64,000 nucleotides of DNA from Akebia trifoliata (Eukaryota; Streptophyta; Magnoliopsida; Ranunculales; Lardizabalaceae). Shown in pieces: positions 1 through 11,515 of the stretch. The notes beneath the pieces are model-generated. The model ran no database searches, was not told where the DNA came from, and worked only from the letters and a program-made list of their open reading frames with translations. The translations under genes were made by a program, and so were the position numbers. Where the stretch lies: contig CM030718.1 of assembly GCA_017979445.1 (NCBI GenBank), positions 18,967,021-19,031,020 on the forward strand, given 5' to 3'. How positions within the stretch are numbered: position 1 is the first letter of the stretch; every line of letters begins with the position of its first letter.

Positions 1-420
1 CCAAGAAATCTACATGAGAGTTTCTAATCTTACAATTGAACACCCTGTTATTTCTCTTGTTCCACACCCACCATACAATAGCCGATGATAGCATAGCCCA
101 CAAGAGTATTTTTTTGGAGTGGAGAGCATTACTAGCCCACTCAGCTAATAACGAGGAGAACTTACAAGGAAAGACCCAAGTTATACGAAAAAGACCAAGG
201 AAATTTGACCAAATATTATGAGTGAAGGGGCAATGAATTAAGATATGATCAACAATTTCCCCATCCCTCAAGCAAAGAGGGCAGCAGTTAGGGGTGACCC
301 AACCTCGAACGATCAAGTTATCCATCGTGAGGATTTTACCTAGGGAAGCCAACCAAACAAAAAAGGAAATTTTGGAAGGAACTGATTTCAACCAAATGAT
401 GAACCCTTGTCCCCTACTTA
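1..420 (-). mobile_element. LINE (non-LTR retrotransposon) 3' end: zf-RVT domain, truncated by window edge
   Basis: The reverse strand stays open from about 420 to the window edge and encodes the zinc-binding domain that follows reverse transcriptase in plant L1-type LINEs. Visible landmarks in order are SFFVWLASLGKILT, a W, the cysteine pair of NCCPLC, then DHILIHCPF and, 60 residues on, WWVWNKRNNRVF. This C..C..H..C spacing and the W-K-R-N-x-R-x-F signature are typical of the plant zf-RVT family. An in-frame TAA lies just upstream, near 430, so only this part is intact. The piece sits downstream of UPP exon 3 and either lies in the next UPP intron or marks where the UPP gene was cut off. 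Homology is read by eye; the domain call is firm, its role in UPP structure is not. Confidence 0.85.
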
Positions 421-1055
421 TTTTAAATTACTTTCATGTAATGTTTCAAAAATCCAATCAAACCAGTTGTTCAACAAAGTTTGTCGAAATTTTTTAATAA
501 AATACGCTTGATTAGTAAACCACCAATCTGTTAGTTAATCAATGCATTTTGAAGTGCATAAAAAGCCTCTTTATTTTCAATCTGTTAATGGCAAGCAAGT
601 AACTGTTGCAATCAACGTTTTTGACAGGTGTTTGATTTGAAGTTTTCTCTAATTTGTTAGAGGAGGGGAACTTATGTTTTCTCCATTTCAAGACCTTAAA
701 ATGACCTTTAGCCTACAATAACTAGTCTTGCTTAATGTATTTTTCTTGATTTTTTTAATGAAAGATACAAACATTAAATTGTTTTATGTTAATAACCACT
801 TGGACCAAATAGAGCATTGTCATATTTTTCCTACAAAATAACCATTTGTTATCTCAAGAATTTGAAAAAGATGCCAATTTGATGGAAAAATAAATTTGAA
901 AACGTGGGTCGGAGATGCTCTAAAGCAAGTCGTTGCCCTAATTTTCAGCTAAGAAGATTATTTAGTTCTTCTTCTCTAACCAAAAAAAAATTGTACCCAA
1001 GCAACAAAAGATAAGATATAATAATAAATAAATAAATAAAAACTCCACTACTTAC
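421..1055. other. Probable UPP intron 3 / unassigned
   Basis: There is no recognisable coding sequence between UPP exon 3 and the LINE fragment. It is AT-rich with a short (AATA)n run near 1022-1040. If UPP is intact this is intron. Confidence 0.4.
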
Positions 1056-1566
1056 TGAAGATGGGGCAAAGAGTCTGTTCATTTCTAAGAACAGCTACCC
1101 AATGTTTAATCAACGGATGAGGCGGAACAAATACCTGCAAATCCCAATAAAAAACAATCACAAACGAATAATCAAATTAGGATTTTGGAATGAAAAAAAA
1201 GAAAAAAAAGAAGATAAAGATCTAAATAACTACCAGCATTCTATCATCTGAAATCGATCTCTCCTCAGTCGCAGTTTGAGCTTTCACAATGAAGCAACCT
1301 CGACCTCCATTCGAACAAAGCGAATGAGACGACCAAGAAATCATTGGTGTTTCCATTGACAACAAATTGAACTGCAGAAACAGAATCAAAACTAGGGTTC
1401 CGAGCTTCTAATTTCGATTTATATAGTAAAATAGGCATATAAAGGGGGGGAAAGTTACCTTTTTGGAAAGATTGAGGGGAAGAGCCGTTCGAATGCTGGA
1501 ACGTATCGCCGAAACTTTAGGCGTATCAGAAAGAAAATGAAGCGGAGAATTAATGAAGCAAGCCAT
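1056..1566 (-). CDS. UPP: Uracil phosphoribosyltransferase, chloroplast type: first three exons (partial)
   Basis: Uracil phosphoribosyltransferase salvages uracil to UMP with PRPP; the plant UPP form acts in plastids. Three exons splice cleanly on the minus strand: 1566-1459 (36 codons from ATG), 1371-1234 (46 codons) and 1134-1056 (26 codons plus one base), all with GT..AG introns of 87 and 99 bases. Exons 1-2 look like a plastid transit peptide: Ser/Thr/Arg-rich, starting MACFINSPLHF. Exon 3 gives the conserved N-terminal block of the enzyme, VFVPPHPLIKHWVAVLRNEQ, and ends TTC A|GT, which leaves the Arg codon split as expected. An in-frame ATG at 1599 would add 11 residues. The catalytic PRPP-binding half is not in the window; the next exon should lie below 1055, where only unassigned DNA and a LINE fragment are visible. 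It may be a long intron running off the edge, or a truncated gene. Confidence 0.85.
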
Positions 1567-2349
1567 GCAAGCTGAGATACAGATCAGTACAAAAAGCAAA
1601 AAGAAAAACAGAGAGAGATGTAAGAAACCGAATTAATGTAGTATGAAAAATGGAGCCAATTCCCTGAAAAGGATAACCGTTCCAGCTACTCAGTCAGGTC
1701 AGGTGGGTTAAATTACAAGAAAGCCCCTGTATATCTATAGATTTACTGAATACCTTACCAGAGTAGATTCTTTAAGCTACTCTAGTGCCCAGTGGACACC
1801 CCAACTTTTTGTTATTAAACTCCAATTTCTTAAAAGATGAGAGTTACTATTCCCACACCAACTATGCAACCACAATTCTCTTAAAGATTTAAACAAGTTC
1901 TTTCAAAGATTTTGCTTAAATTATAATCTCAACATTATGACATTCATTCAAACAATTTCAATAGTTGTTTACAATCATGATTAGGTTTATATAAAATCTT
2001 AAACTCTCAAAAAATTAAACATAATCTGTTTAGATAGCATAAAGATGTTTAATTCCCATCGCTAGTAAGATGGTTCTAAAAATTACAAAGAGAGAAGAAA
2101 TCACAATGTCTAGGTCATGACTATGGTACAAAAGGTGCACACAACAATTAGTGTTTGTCACTCGATTTATGCAAGGCATTCAATTTGCTGCAATATCGAC
2201 CCCTCTTGAATGAGAATTACCCAATTCCACATAAAACAAAATTTAATGGTTTTCAGATCCTTTGTTAAAAAAAGAACAAAGTTGCTGCATAGACCTGGGA
2301 GATGTAGGTGAGATATGATGCTCTAAGAGGTTAGTGTGAAATTTTGTGT
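1567..2349. other. UPP upstream region, no gene seen
   Basis: This holds the UPP 5' UTR and promoter (minus strand) plus unassigned DNA. I see no clear TATA box close to the ATG and no long open frame. The short strings shared with plant introns are not diagnostic. Confidence 0.3.
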
Positions 2350-3546
2350 GAAATTCTTAATTTCCAATTCAAAATTTAAATCTTGCAAATAAATAATTAA
2401 CATGTGCATTAACTCTAACAATTGGTGCAAATACCATATCATAGCTGTTCGTCCTAAATGTAGTGTCAAAACATATAACATCACCAAAAAAGTTATAGTC
2501 AATTATCGACTGAGCATCACACCAAAAACATGCACATATGTTGTTGTCTTCATTTATCTGTATCGAGTAGAAAAATGATATGTTATTTTTCTATTTTTCC
2601 TTGAAATAAGTCAAAAGACTTTGTGTATCTCCTTTTTTTTTTAATTTGAATAACAATCCAAATAGATGAAATTTAGGTTCTAAGACCCTCCAACTTCTTT
2701 ACAAAGATATGAGAATATTTCACCAGTTCGTATCCCCGCAATGTGCGTATTGGAATTTAAAGTAGCTTGAGCAAGCTCGATATTTCTCTGGGATCTCAAC
2801 AAAAGCACCTTATGAGAAGCACAAGCTCATAATTGTGTTCTATTGTATATTTCTGAACCTAAATCGGAAGAACTTATCGGTGATTGAGGCACATTGTCTG
2901 CTAACTGTGCACTTGGAAATAGCAGCGCACGCATCATTTGCGCACACACGCACTAAGGTTTTTCGACGAATTGACTCCAAATACAATGGGCTGCAGTCCC
3001 ACGGTTAGGGGTGTCAATGGATAGTCGAAATCCGAATTCGAATTCGAAAAATCGGATATTCTTCGAAATTTTCGGATATTGGATTCGGATTTGGATGTTA
3101 TTATAACATTTGAATGAGTTTCGAATACGAATTTGGATGTAACGAAATCCGATTCGATAATATCCGCTCCGATTTAAATACGTATGTTATATATTCATGT
3201 TATATAACAAAACTCATCTCTCTCTGTATATATATATAGTCTTATGTCTTCGTGTTATACAACGAAGTTTAACTTTTAAACATTTTTCTTCTCTAAACTC
3301 AAACGCAAGAACCAGACCTCCGTTGTGGTTTTCGTGGTTTCGACTGGACGATCTCCATCACCACCGTCTTTTCTGGCCGGTTAGCACATCCAGATGATAC
3401 TTCCTTCCTCTCTCTCTCAAAACCAAACCCTTTTTTTTTTCATTATGCGAACTCCATGACCACCATCTTCTCCAGTCGGTGAACTCCATGACCACCATCT
3501 TTTTCGTCTGCCGAACACCTATGATTCCAGGTACATACTTCATCTC

Positions 3547-3581
<35 letters not shown>

Positions 3582-4640
3582 AAAGGTTTGTATGCGACTC
3601 CATGATGTTTTGGATTCCAAAAAAGATTTTTTACAGATTGAAGAGGTTGGAAAGACTGAATCTAATTTTCGCAAGATTTTTATCGGATTGGATATTATCG
3701 AATATTCGATATGTTTTTCGAATTCGAATTCGAATATTAGTCAGTGATATCCGATTGGATTCGAATTCGAATTCGGATATCACTAAATTTTTTCGGATTC
3801 GAATTCGGATATAGCATTATCCGATTGGATACCTATCCGTTGACAACCCTACTAACGGTGCCTTGAGCTCCCATGTGGGTGCGAGGCCCAGTCTCTATCT
3901 CTCTCAAGCTAAAGTAATAAAGAGAAAGTGATCATATATAAGTTGAGAACTTTCCTTTAATTTACCCGATGTAGGACTAAAGAATGAAGAGTTGTCTTTA
4001 CAATTCTTATAACCAAAAAAGTAAAAGGGATCTTTGACTTTCAACTAACATTAAAAAGGAAAAAAGAAAAAAACTCTTTTATGTTTCACCAAAAAAGTAA
4101 AAACTATTTTTTACAAGTAACACTTAAGAAGTCTAGAATTCAAATATTATCCTCAACATTATATGAAACTTTATTTGAAATTAAAAAAAGAAAAAAAAAA
4201 TATGAGTTTTACAAAATGTTCTTCAACAAACTTTATCACACAATTCTTTTTATTTATGTCCAATTTGATTTTAATCATTGTTTCACATCCCGTTCTTCTT
4301 GTCCATCTTTTTTTCTTTGAAGTCCTTTTCTTACTTGTGATTCACCTTGTAAAGAACAACGTAGCTCCCTTCGGATAACGTTACCATCTTGCCTCTTATA
4401 TATTACATGTTTTCATATACTTAATCCTATAGCCCTCAATTATAGAAAACATATGCTTCACCTTCGAAATCAAACGTCTTACCAAGTTGCAATTCAGTCT
4501 AAACATCGGCCATCCTTTTAGAATCCATGTTTGATGGACTATCATCCTCTTTTATCTTTTGGAATAAATCGTCATTAGATTCTGAAAGAACTTGGTGTAA
4601 CAATTGTTGATTCTCACCAGGACTCCATTTGATATTTTCA
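2350..4640 (-). pseudogene. FAR1/FRS-type (MULE-transposase-derived) gene remnant, split by a hAT element
   Basis: FHY3/FAR1-related (FRS) genes encode nuclear proteins derived from Mutator-like transposases. They have an N-terminal FAR1 zinc-finger domain followed by a MULE transposase domain. On the minus strand 4640-4260 reads, in several frames, as the FAR1 domain start (LGKTFDFEGEAYVFYN, then a basic QDGNVIRRELRCSLQG stretch). After the hAT element at 3006-3851, the interval 2960-2350 reads EHNYEL, then RSQRNIELAQATLNSNTHIAGI, LLTYFKEK, ISFFYSIQINEDNN and WCDAQSIIDYNFFGDV followed by CFDTTFRTNSYDM. The last block contains the first catalytic Asp region of the MULE fold. Frameshifts and stops throughout, plus loss of everything after the RTNSYDM block, show it is dead. 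It could be a remnant of a host FRS gene or of a MULE transposon carrying it; the two cannot be told apart here. Confidence 0.8.
3006..3851. mobile_element. Non-autonomous hAT-type element (846 bp) inside the FRS pseudogene
   Basis: It begins TAGGGGTGTCAATGGATA and ends with the approximate reverse complement, TATCCGTTGACAACCCTA. The flanks are CCCACGGT (2998-3005) and CTAACGGT (3852-3859), a diverged 8-bp target-site duplication as made by hAT transposases. The ends are full of repeated GAATTCGAATTCG palindromic strings near 3030-3050 and 3720-3790. No transposase reading frame is present. A (TC)14 microsatellite lies at 3551-3578. Confidence 0.8.
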
Positions 4641-5507
4641 TAAAATATAACAAGTCAAGAAAAAAAAATTACAAACATATACTTTTTTTTTTTTTTTTTT
4701 TCCTAATTTTAAATTTCTTAGTTTGTTTGAAAATGAAAATTGTAAAAATCTGAAACAATCGATTACACTAAATAATTAAACTTATTTGATATCAAACTAG
4801 TACTTTTAAATATTTATAACTAGAAATCTGGAAATTATTGAGTATTTGTGGAGCATACTTAAAAATTAATTGGATTCTCTAATCAGATGAGGATAAATAA
4901 AAAATCAAAGAATGGAAAATGTGTTCATAATTCTTTTGCACTAAAATATAAAACTAGATAAGAAATACATAAATAAAACATTAAGTACACGAGTGTCATT
5001 CATTTAAATAATCTTTCTCTTTGATGAATTTCTAAATCATGGAGGAAGAATTGAAGATTATCTTTATTGACAAAATTGGAGATTATCTTCAACTGCTCGT
5101 CAACCTGCCCCATAGGAAAGAAAAAGTACAGTTATGGCAAAAAGACTTGTGTTTGGAGAGAGAGAGAGAGTGTGTGTGTGTGTAATTTGGTAGAGGAAGG
5201 AGAGAGTAAGTACAGAGAGAATGGAAAAGTGAAGATTAGAATCCAAAGTTTACTTAATTGATAAGGGACTTCTCTTCAATTATATCATTTTTCAAGGTTT
5301 ATTTGGTAAGTTTTTGAACATTTTAATGTGTATCTCAAGGCTGGGTGCTATTTATTTTTAATAGCTTAATAGCTAACATTCAAAACAGCAAATCCCGGTT
5401 CTTTATTCCAATGTATCGTATTATTATATTCTTATAGTAAGCATAGGTAAAGAATTAGAAAGGGAAGAGGTAGTTTAATTGAATATAATCAGTTATTTTG
5501 AGAAGGC
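4641..5507. other. AT-rich intergenic DNA with compound GA/TG microsatellite
   Basis: No gene is recognised. A poly-T run lies at about 4684-4700, and a compound (GA)n(TG)n microsatellite lies at 5155-5183. Confidence 0.5.
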
Positions 5508-5515
5508 ATGTTGTT

Positions 5516-5618
5516 GGGGTTTGAAGTTTTGGAATGGGCTGATATTTTTGTGAGAATGATCTTTATGGTGAGAAGATCCTCTTTACAAAAAAATCAGATA
5601 ATTCTGAAATTTCTAGCT
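5516..5618. mobile_element. Short hairpin MITE, diverged copy
   Basis: A copy of the ~101-bp fold-back family best seen at 17126-17226. The left arm reads TTTGAAGTTTTGGAATGGGC and the right arm AAATCAGATAATTCTGAAAT, with TGTGAGAATGATCT towards the centre. This copy is more decayed than those at 16970 and 17126. Confidence 0.65.
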
Positions 5619-6600
5619 CATACTTTCAAAATACATTATCTATGTAGTTGGTTATCGATAAAATTTCATGGACCAGGGGATCATCTATCTATATGGACCA
5701 CATGTCCATGTGATGCCCAAATACACCATCGATTGCCACATGGATGTAGACAGGGTGGAGCCAAGATTTTCTTATAGTGGGGGCAAACTATAGTTAAGGC
5801 ACAGTTGAAGAGCTTGAAGATAAATAATTCTTGGAAGAAATTAAGAGGTTTTTGGTTAGAAGTTGAAGAAAATGATATTTAGGCCGTTTCCAAATGGTCT
5901 ATGAGAGAAGGTCCAAGTCAAGAGGCAATATCGTCTTTAAAACATTGAAGGGGGAAAAAATTGGATGGAAGTGAGGGAGTGGGGTCAAATGGGAAAGGAG
6001 GTAAAGGAGTTGAGGCAATTAGGTATCAATTAGTTGAAAATACAGAGATATCTCAAAATAAAGCATATAAGAAAGGATGTCAAAAAAAATTTGTTGGGGC
6101 AATTGCCCCCATAGGCTCTTTACTAGCTCTACCCCTAGATGTAGAGCATCAAATTTTATGAACTCTAAAAAAAAATCCCTTCAAAAAGATATTTTTTTCA
6201 CTGTTCAATTAAAAATTTTAAATTTCAAGGTTCAATGGCCATTCATTTTGCAAGTTTAAATATGACCAAAAAAATACATGTTTTTCAGAATTTTTTTTCT
6301 CTCAAACATGATCTAAACATGACATCTAAGGGCTGAGGTGTAGCTTGGACCAAAGTGACAACCCATATGACCCAAATAAGCACTTTTGTTTAGGCTCTAC
6401 ATGGTCCTTTGGATTGTGCAATCTTTTCCATATATATATAGGGCATGATAACGTTTACGACCTCTTGAGGACATTAGCATTGTCCACTAAATTCACTTTT
6501 CAATAATACCTCTCCTAATTTTATCTTTTAGTGAAAAAAATAAATGTATATTGATTTTTGACATAATAAATGCTAAGGAAATTTTAATATTTTGATTTAA
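5619..6600. other. Unassigned intergenic DNA
   Basis: No domain or transposon end is recognised. The open frames here are short and have no family signature. Confidence 0.3.
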
Positions 6601-6602
6601 GT

Positions 6603-6826
6603 GTCAGGATCTTTAGACTCCTAAGAATGACTCATGAAAAAAATCACATAATTCCAACCCTTTAAATGCAAATTCCAATGATTGAGATTTATCCTTGGGA
6701 TAGATATCTCTGATATTTGTGTTATCAAGATACTCATAAATTTCAACCATTGGATTTTGCATTTAAAGGGTTCGGATCATGTGTTTTTTTTTTTTCATGA
6801 GTCATTCATAGGAGTCAACAAATCCC
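6603..6826. repeat. Fold-back (inverted-repeat) element, about 220 bp
   Basis: The two halves are reverse complements. The left arm has GACTCCTAAGAATGACTCAT (6616-6635) and CCCTTTAAATGCAAATTCCA. The right arm has TGGATTTTGCATTTAAAGGG and ATGAGTCATTCATAGGAGTC (ending 6816). There is a poly-A run in one arm and a matching poly-T run in the other. No coding capacity. It fits a MITE, but target duplications are not clear. Confidence 0.7.
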
Positions 6827-7055
6827 AGTCCTTGATTTAAATGTTTTTTTTAAAAAAAAAATTAAGAGGGGGTTAGGCAGATCCTCAACTAAAAGAAAAT
6901 AAGCTACAACAAGAAGTAGGCTGAACCTAAATAAGCTACAACAAGAAGAAGGCATCACAACCTATCATAGGCATGCCCAACGGCATCCTTACATAAGATG
7001 TTCTTTAGATCACTTGTTCCCTAGGCTTGATAAGGACACTACCTAAAAATGTAAG

Positions 7056-8535
7056 CTAAGAATCTGAAAAATCCACAACTTGATTGCATTCTCTATAGCA
7101 AAATCTAAAATGAATCCTTTGGAATTGAGCAACTTTAGACCTGATTGCTTTGACGAGACCTTCTTCCTTCCACGGCATTTTGTTTGCCCTATTGATGCAA
7201 TCTATAACCACTTTAGAATCAACTCTAACTTCCAAGGACTGGATATTGTAATCAATCGCCATTGTCATACCTTTTAATGTCACTTGCAACTCATGGAAGA
7301 TATCATACTTGCTTGGGTATTTACTAGTAGAGCCTTAATAGTGCTATCTCTGTTATCTCTTAAAATTGCTCCCTCTTGTCCCCTATTCCTTCTTAGGGAC
7401 CCATTTGAGTTCAGCATATGCAAGCCTTCTGGAGGCTTAGACCATCTACATCTAGTTAGAGATCTCAACTTGAATAAAGGACTGTTCTATTAAGAGGTTA
7501 TGAAAAATCTTGTTGTCGCATTGTCTTCTATGGAGGCATCCAAATTTTCAATCCTAAGTTGGACATCTCTAATGATGAATGATTTTAGAAGGTGAGGAGG
7601 GGTTATAAGTGTTTTGGAGCACTCTTCTACATCTCTCGCCCCATAAATGGTGGATGAAGGCATTCAGAGCTAGCTTTTTGATCAATGTGCTAAGGGATTT
7701 CCCTTTGAAGTTGTTGCTAAATAAAGTAACTTATGTGCTCCAGACTCTGTTGGAGTGGTTAATATTAAAGCTCCTTAAAATTCTTAGCCACAATTCATAA
7801 GAGAAGTTGCAACCTAGGAAGATGTGCTCCTTATTTTTGTAGCATTTCTGCAGAAACAACAACTTGACTCTTTAATGATTCCCCACACCTTCAATTTGAC
7901 TTGAGGCCTTTACTAAAAAGCAACCAAGTGGCGGTGCTATGTCTCTTTACATTATTTGGGGAACCACCCAAGGCTGTGTCAATTGACCTGGGAGTTCTTA
8001 GTCTTAAGGTCTTTGTATGCAATCTTCAAGGAGAAAATTCCTTTCGATTCAAGTTTCCATATACTTTATTTTTCTCAAAAACATCCATCTCAAATTGCTG
8101 AATTTGATTTCACATGCCCCTCAAGCTAGTTGCAAGTTAAATCGGCATAACCCATTTGTCTTAAGTGATAAGGCTACTGACTTTGACTTCTCTACGGAGT
8201 CTTGAATCATAAGATAGATCTTGTTGTGGGTTGTTAAAAAGAGTTCCCTCTATGGTCTAAGGATAATGCTATGCATAAGTATCCCTCTTGTCTCCAATTC
8301 TATGCACCACTAAGTTTTGAATAGCCTTTCTAGATTGGAAGATTTTCCTCCACATCAAAAAAGCATCCGAAAGGATGCGCATTGTCCAAAAATGATCTCC
8401 TTTTATAAGATTTTGTGGACCTAGATTACCCATAAACTACTCCTATGAGTAGCAATTTCCCAAACCTACCTAGTTATCCCTGTTCTATTTTGAACCTCCA
8501 GGTCATGAAGCCTCAACATTCTCTCATTCCTTCTT
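7056..8535 (-). mobile_element. Plant L1-type LINE remnant: RT C-terminus, zf-RVT and RNase H
   Basis: Read on the minus strand from 8535 downwards, the order is that of plant LINE ORF2. A reverse-transcriptase C-terminal region comes first (RSSLWVI, KGDHFWTMRILSDAFLMWRK), then a zinc-binding zf-RVT block (CCFCRN..YKNKEHIFLGCNF, near 7850-7800), then an RNase H-like domain at 7289-7056. The last contains MAIDYNIQSLEVRVDSKVV and ends FCYRECNQVVDF, the conserved R-E-x-N-x-V-x-D motif. Several frameshifts and stops make it non-functional. The LTR at 8539 abuts the upstream end, consistent with a copia element having inserted into this LINE. Confidence 0.8.
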
Positions 8536-8538
8536 ATT

Positions 8539-10157
8539 TGTTAGGTTTTTAGGGAGCATACCTTTTGGTTGCAGCGGAGATCCAAACCTAGAGTCGTGTC
8601 ACGTTGAGTCGATCGTTAGAAATCGAAAATCCAATTACTCATCACGTCGACACTTCTAGAGCAGTCACTATTTCCACACCTTAAACCATAGGGTCTTCAA
8701 TAGAAATCCAGAAAATTGCTTACTTAGAGAGAATAAAAAATATTGAGAAAAAATCTGTTTTATATTGTTTTTATCTCATGTCCTTTATCCATATCTATTT
8801 ATAGAGATAAAATTAGGAAAAGAGATTGCAGTCACCTTAAACAATAAGGACTCAATCTTATTAAGACTCTGACTCCAAGAGGAGTCTTAATACATGACAA
8901 TCATTGGTTGGGTCCACATGGATGCCCAAATAACCATCTCTCATTCGTCCATGGTGGGACTTAACAACCATCTCTTCATCCCAAGGGAATAAGGTGTGCG
9001 ACTAATAGGAGTTTGACTTCCAGAAAGAACATTATGCCAAGTTTCTATTTAACTGATAAAACACATATCATCTTTTATAACTCACATATGTCTCAGACTT
9101 ATTTGGCCACATCGGATTAAGCATTTTCCAAATCCTCATGAGCCTAAGCTCAAAATAATGTTCAACTTTGTACACAATGCACAAATTTTCTTTCCAAAAA
9201 TAAAATAATTTGTAAATATATACATTTAGTTAGACAATATAATTTTTTTTTTAAAGTAAAGATATCAGTGCCAGCACAAGCTGTAGTCATTGTGTACAAT
9301 CTATCATTAGAATGTAATGTCAAATAATCTTCCTTAAGCCCTCATGTCGCTTAATTTTGGTTAAACTACTTTTCCAGTCATGTTCCATTAAACCTTATCA
9401 ATCGTATTCATAGGTAACATGTTAGAGTCAATAAACATTAACTTCTACTTTACAACACAGTTATTAGTCACTAAGGTCACTATAATTACCTAATATTTAA
9501 TATAGTCACACAGTAAGGAAATAGGAAATCATTCACTTACTCATATAGGTAAAAATAGGTCAAAAATAAATAACACATGTAGTATGAATTACAAGATATG
9601 GTGGAGTTCCTCAAGAGTTTGTCAACTTCGACACCATATGGATCTGAGTCTAGTCGCACTGTAAACATCTAACCTAAACTTCCCAATCCAATTGCTTACC
9701 AAAGCACTTGATTAAAGTTCACAACTAGCTTCCTTATGCGTTATGATTCTATAAGTCTATAAATCATTATTGATTCCTATAAATCTCATCTCGACAATAT
9801 TCAAGGTGACAATAATACAATTATCAAGCTTGCAATCATTGCACCTTGTAAATTGGTTTAACTCTTAGGGTTTAATTTTTTAAAAAATACCTTTCTACTC
9901 ATAGTTTATGTACCGATCATTGTATGAGTGAATGACCTTGGTCTGATGACAAAAAACAATTCCATGTACAAAAAGCATAGTTAAAAGTGTGTGGGCATAT
10001 GATAATAAAAAAAGAATGCAATATAATGATGATTTAATTAAATGAAAGGAATATATATATATATTCCTTGCATTTGATTAAATCATCATTATATTAGATA
10101 TATAAATATCCAATAGTGGTAATAAATCAAGAAGTCTATTATAATCACATATCAACA
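8539..10157 (-). mobile_element. Copia 3' LTR (about 1.6 kb), boundaries approximate
   Basis: The interval lies immediately downstream (minus strand) of copia RNase H. It starts TGTTAGGTTTTTAGGGAGC and ends ATCACATATCAACA, giving TG..CA ends. A purine-rich stretch (GGAGTTTGGGATTTTTTAGG on the minus strand) sits directly before the right end, as a polypurine tract would. A TATA-like CTATAAATAG on the minus strand near 8800 fits an LTR promoter. The second LTR is absent, so the limits are inferred from ends and context only. Confidence 0.6.
10021..10094. repeat. Near-perfect 74-bp palindrome in the copia LTR
   Basis: ATATAATGATGATTTAATTA at the left is mirrored by TAATCATCATTATAT-type sequence at the right, meeting at GGAATATATATATATATTCC. 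Only a few mismatches occur over the whole length. Confidence 0.85.
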
Positions 10158-10189
10158 CCTAAAAAATCCCAAACTCCTAATATGAGTAT

Positions 10190-11515
10190 AATGAATGTCT
10201 TGAGGAATAGGTTTAGTTAGAAGATCTGTTACCATCTGACCTGAAGATATATGTGATAAGACTACCTCCTTTTACGTAATCATGTCTCAAATATAGTGGT
10301 AACGAATATTGATGTGCTTCAATTTTTAATAGTATTTAGGATCATTTGCATATGCTAGTGTTATCATACTAACGCACTATAATGATACAGGATGTGTGGT
10401 ACTATGCACTATATTGAATCGAATAAGGAACTTTCTCAACTACACAACTTCTTGAATCACAGTACTACATGCAATATATTCCTACTCCATCGTGGATAAT
10501 GTAACATAAGATTGTTTCTTACTAGACCAAAAAATAACACCACCTTCCAACAAGAATGTATAATCCGATGTGGATATACACTTATCTAGATCACTAACCT
10601 AATTCGTATCACTATAGCCTTATAATAGCAAATTTGTTCCCTGGTAACATATTGTATAATCTACAGTCCTACGCAAGTATCAAAAAATTCTCTTTACTAC
10701 CTTCCAATGAGCAATTCCTAGATTACTTTGATAATAACTAACCAATCCTACTACAAATCAAATATCTGGTCAAGTACATATCATATCATACATCAGACTT
10801 CTAATTGTATTTGCATAGAGCACTTGTGCCATCTTTTCCTTTTCTATATACATCATAGGGCAAAGACCAAGATGTAAGGAATGTCCTTCTAGACGATAGT
10901 TTTTTTGGATTTACAATTTTGCACAAGGAAACGCTCAAGCACTCTTTTAATGTAAGTTTCTTGAGACAAATAAGAAAGTCTCTTAGAGTGATCGTAATTC
11001 TAAATACAAAATTTGTTTCACCCATATCCTTAATTTCAAAATTTGATGATAACCACTTTTGAGTGATGATAATCAATTCCATATCATTTTCAGCTAACAG
11101 AATATCATCAACATACATAGACAACATTAAAAAATTATTTTCACACCGTTTAACGTACACACAATGGTCCTTTTCCATCATCGTAAACTCATTTGTAGTA
11201 ATGGTTCAATGAAATCGAAAGTACCATTGCCTAGATGATTGCTTCAAACTATATGTGGACTTTTTAAGCTTGTAGACTTTGTGCTTATGTCTTTCTACTT
11301 TAAAACCTATAGGTTGATCCATATAGATCTTCTCATCCAAATTTCTATTGAGAAATGTTGTCTGAACATCCATTTAGAAGAGTTCAAAGTCTAAATATGC
11401 GACAATGTCTAAAATGAGGCGAACGGATGTGAGTTTCACTAATGGTAAAAAAGTCTCATCATAGTCAATACTTTTTATTTGGGTATATCCTTTCGTAATG
11501 GTGCTAGATATTTTT
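10190..11515 (-). pseudogene. Copia pol fragment: reverse transcriptase and RNase H, decayed
   Basis: The minus strand from 11515 reads as the Ty1/copia reverse transcriptase: KGYTQIKSIDYDETFLP, then MDVQTTFLN, KVYKLKKSTYSLKQSSRQWY and the active-site YVDDILL (near 11115). SNFEIKDMGE follows. An RNase H tail ends near 10200 (DLLTKPI). The 126-codon open piece at 11181-10801 is the best-preserved part. Stops and frameshifts elsewhere, and no integrase or gag on this side, mean the element is truncated at 11515, where a gypsy element begins in the opposite direction. Confidence 0.85.

Noticed and set aside
3197..3814. Open frames inside the 3006-3851 element
   Set aside because: Low-complexity, repeat-derived peptides (for example RIRIRI runs) with no transposase motifs.
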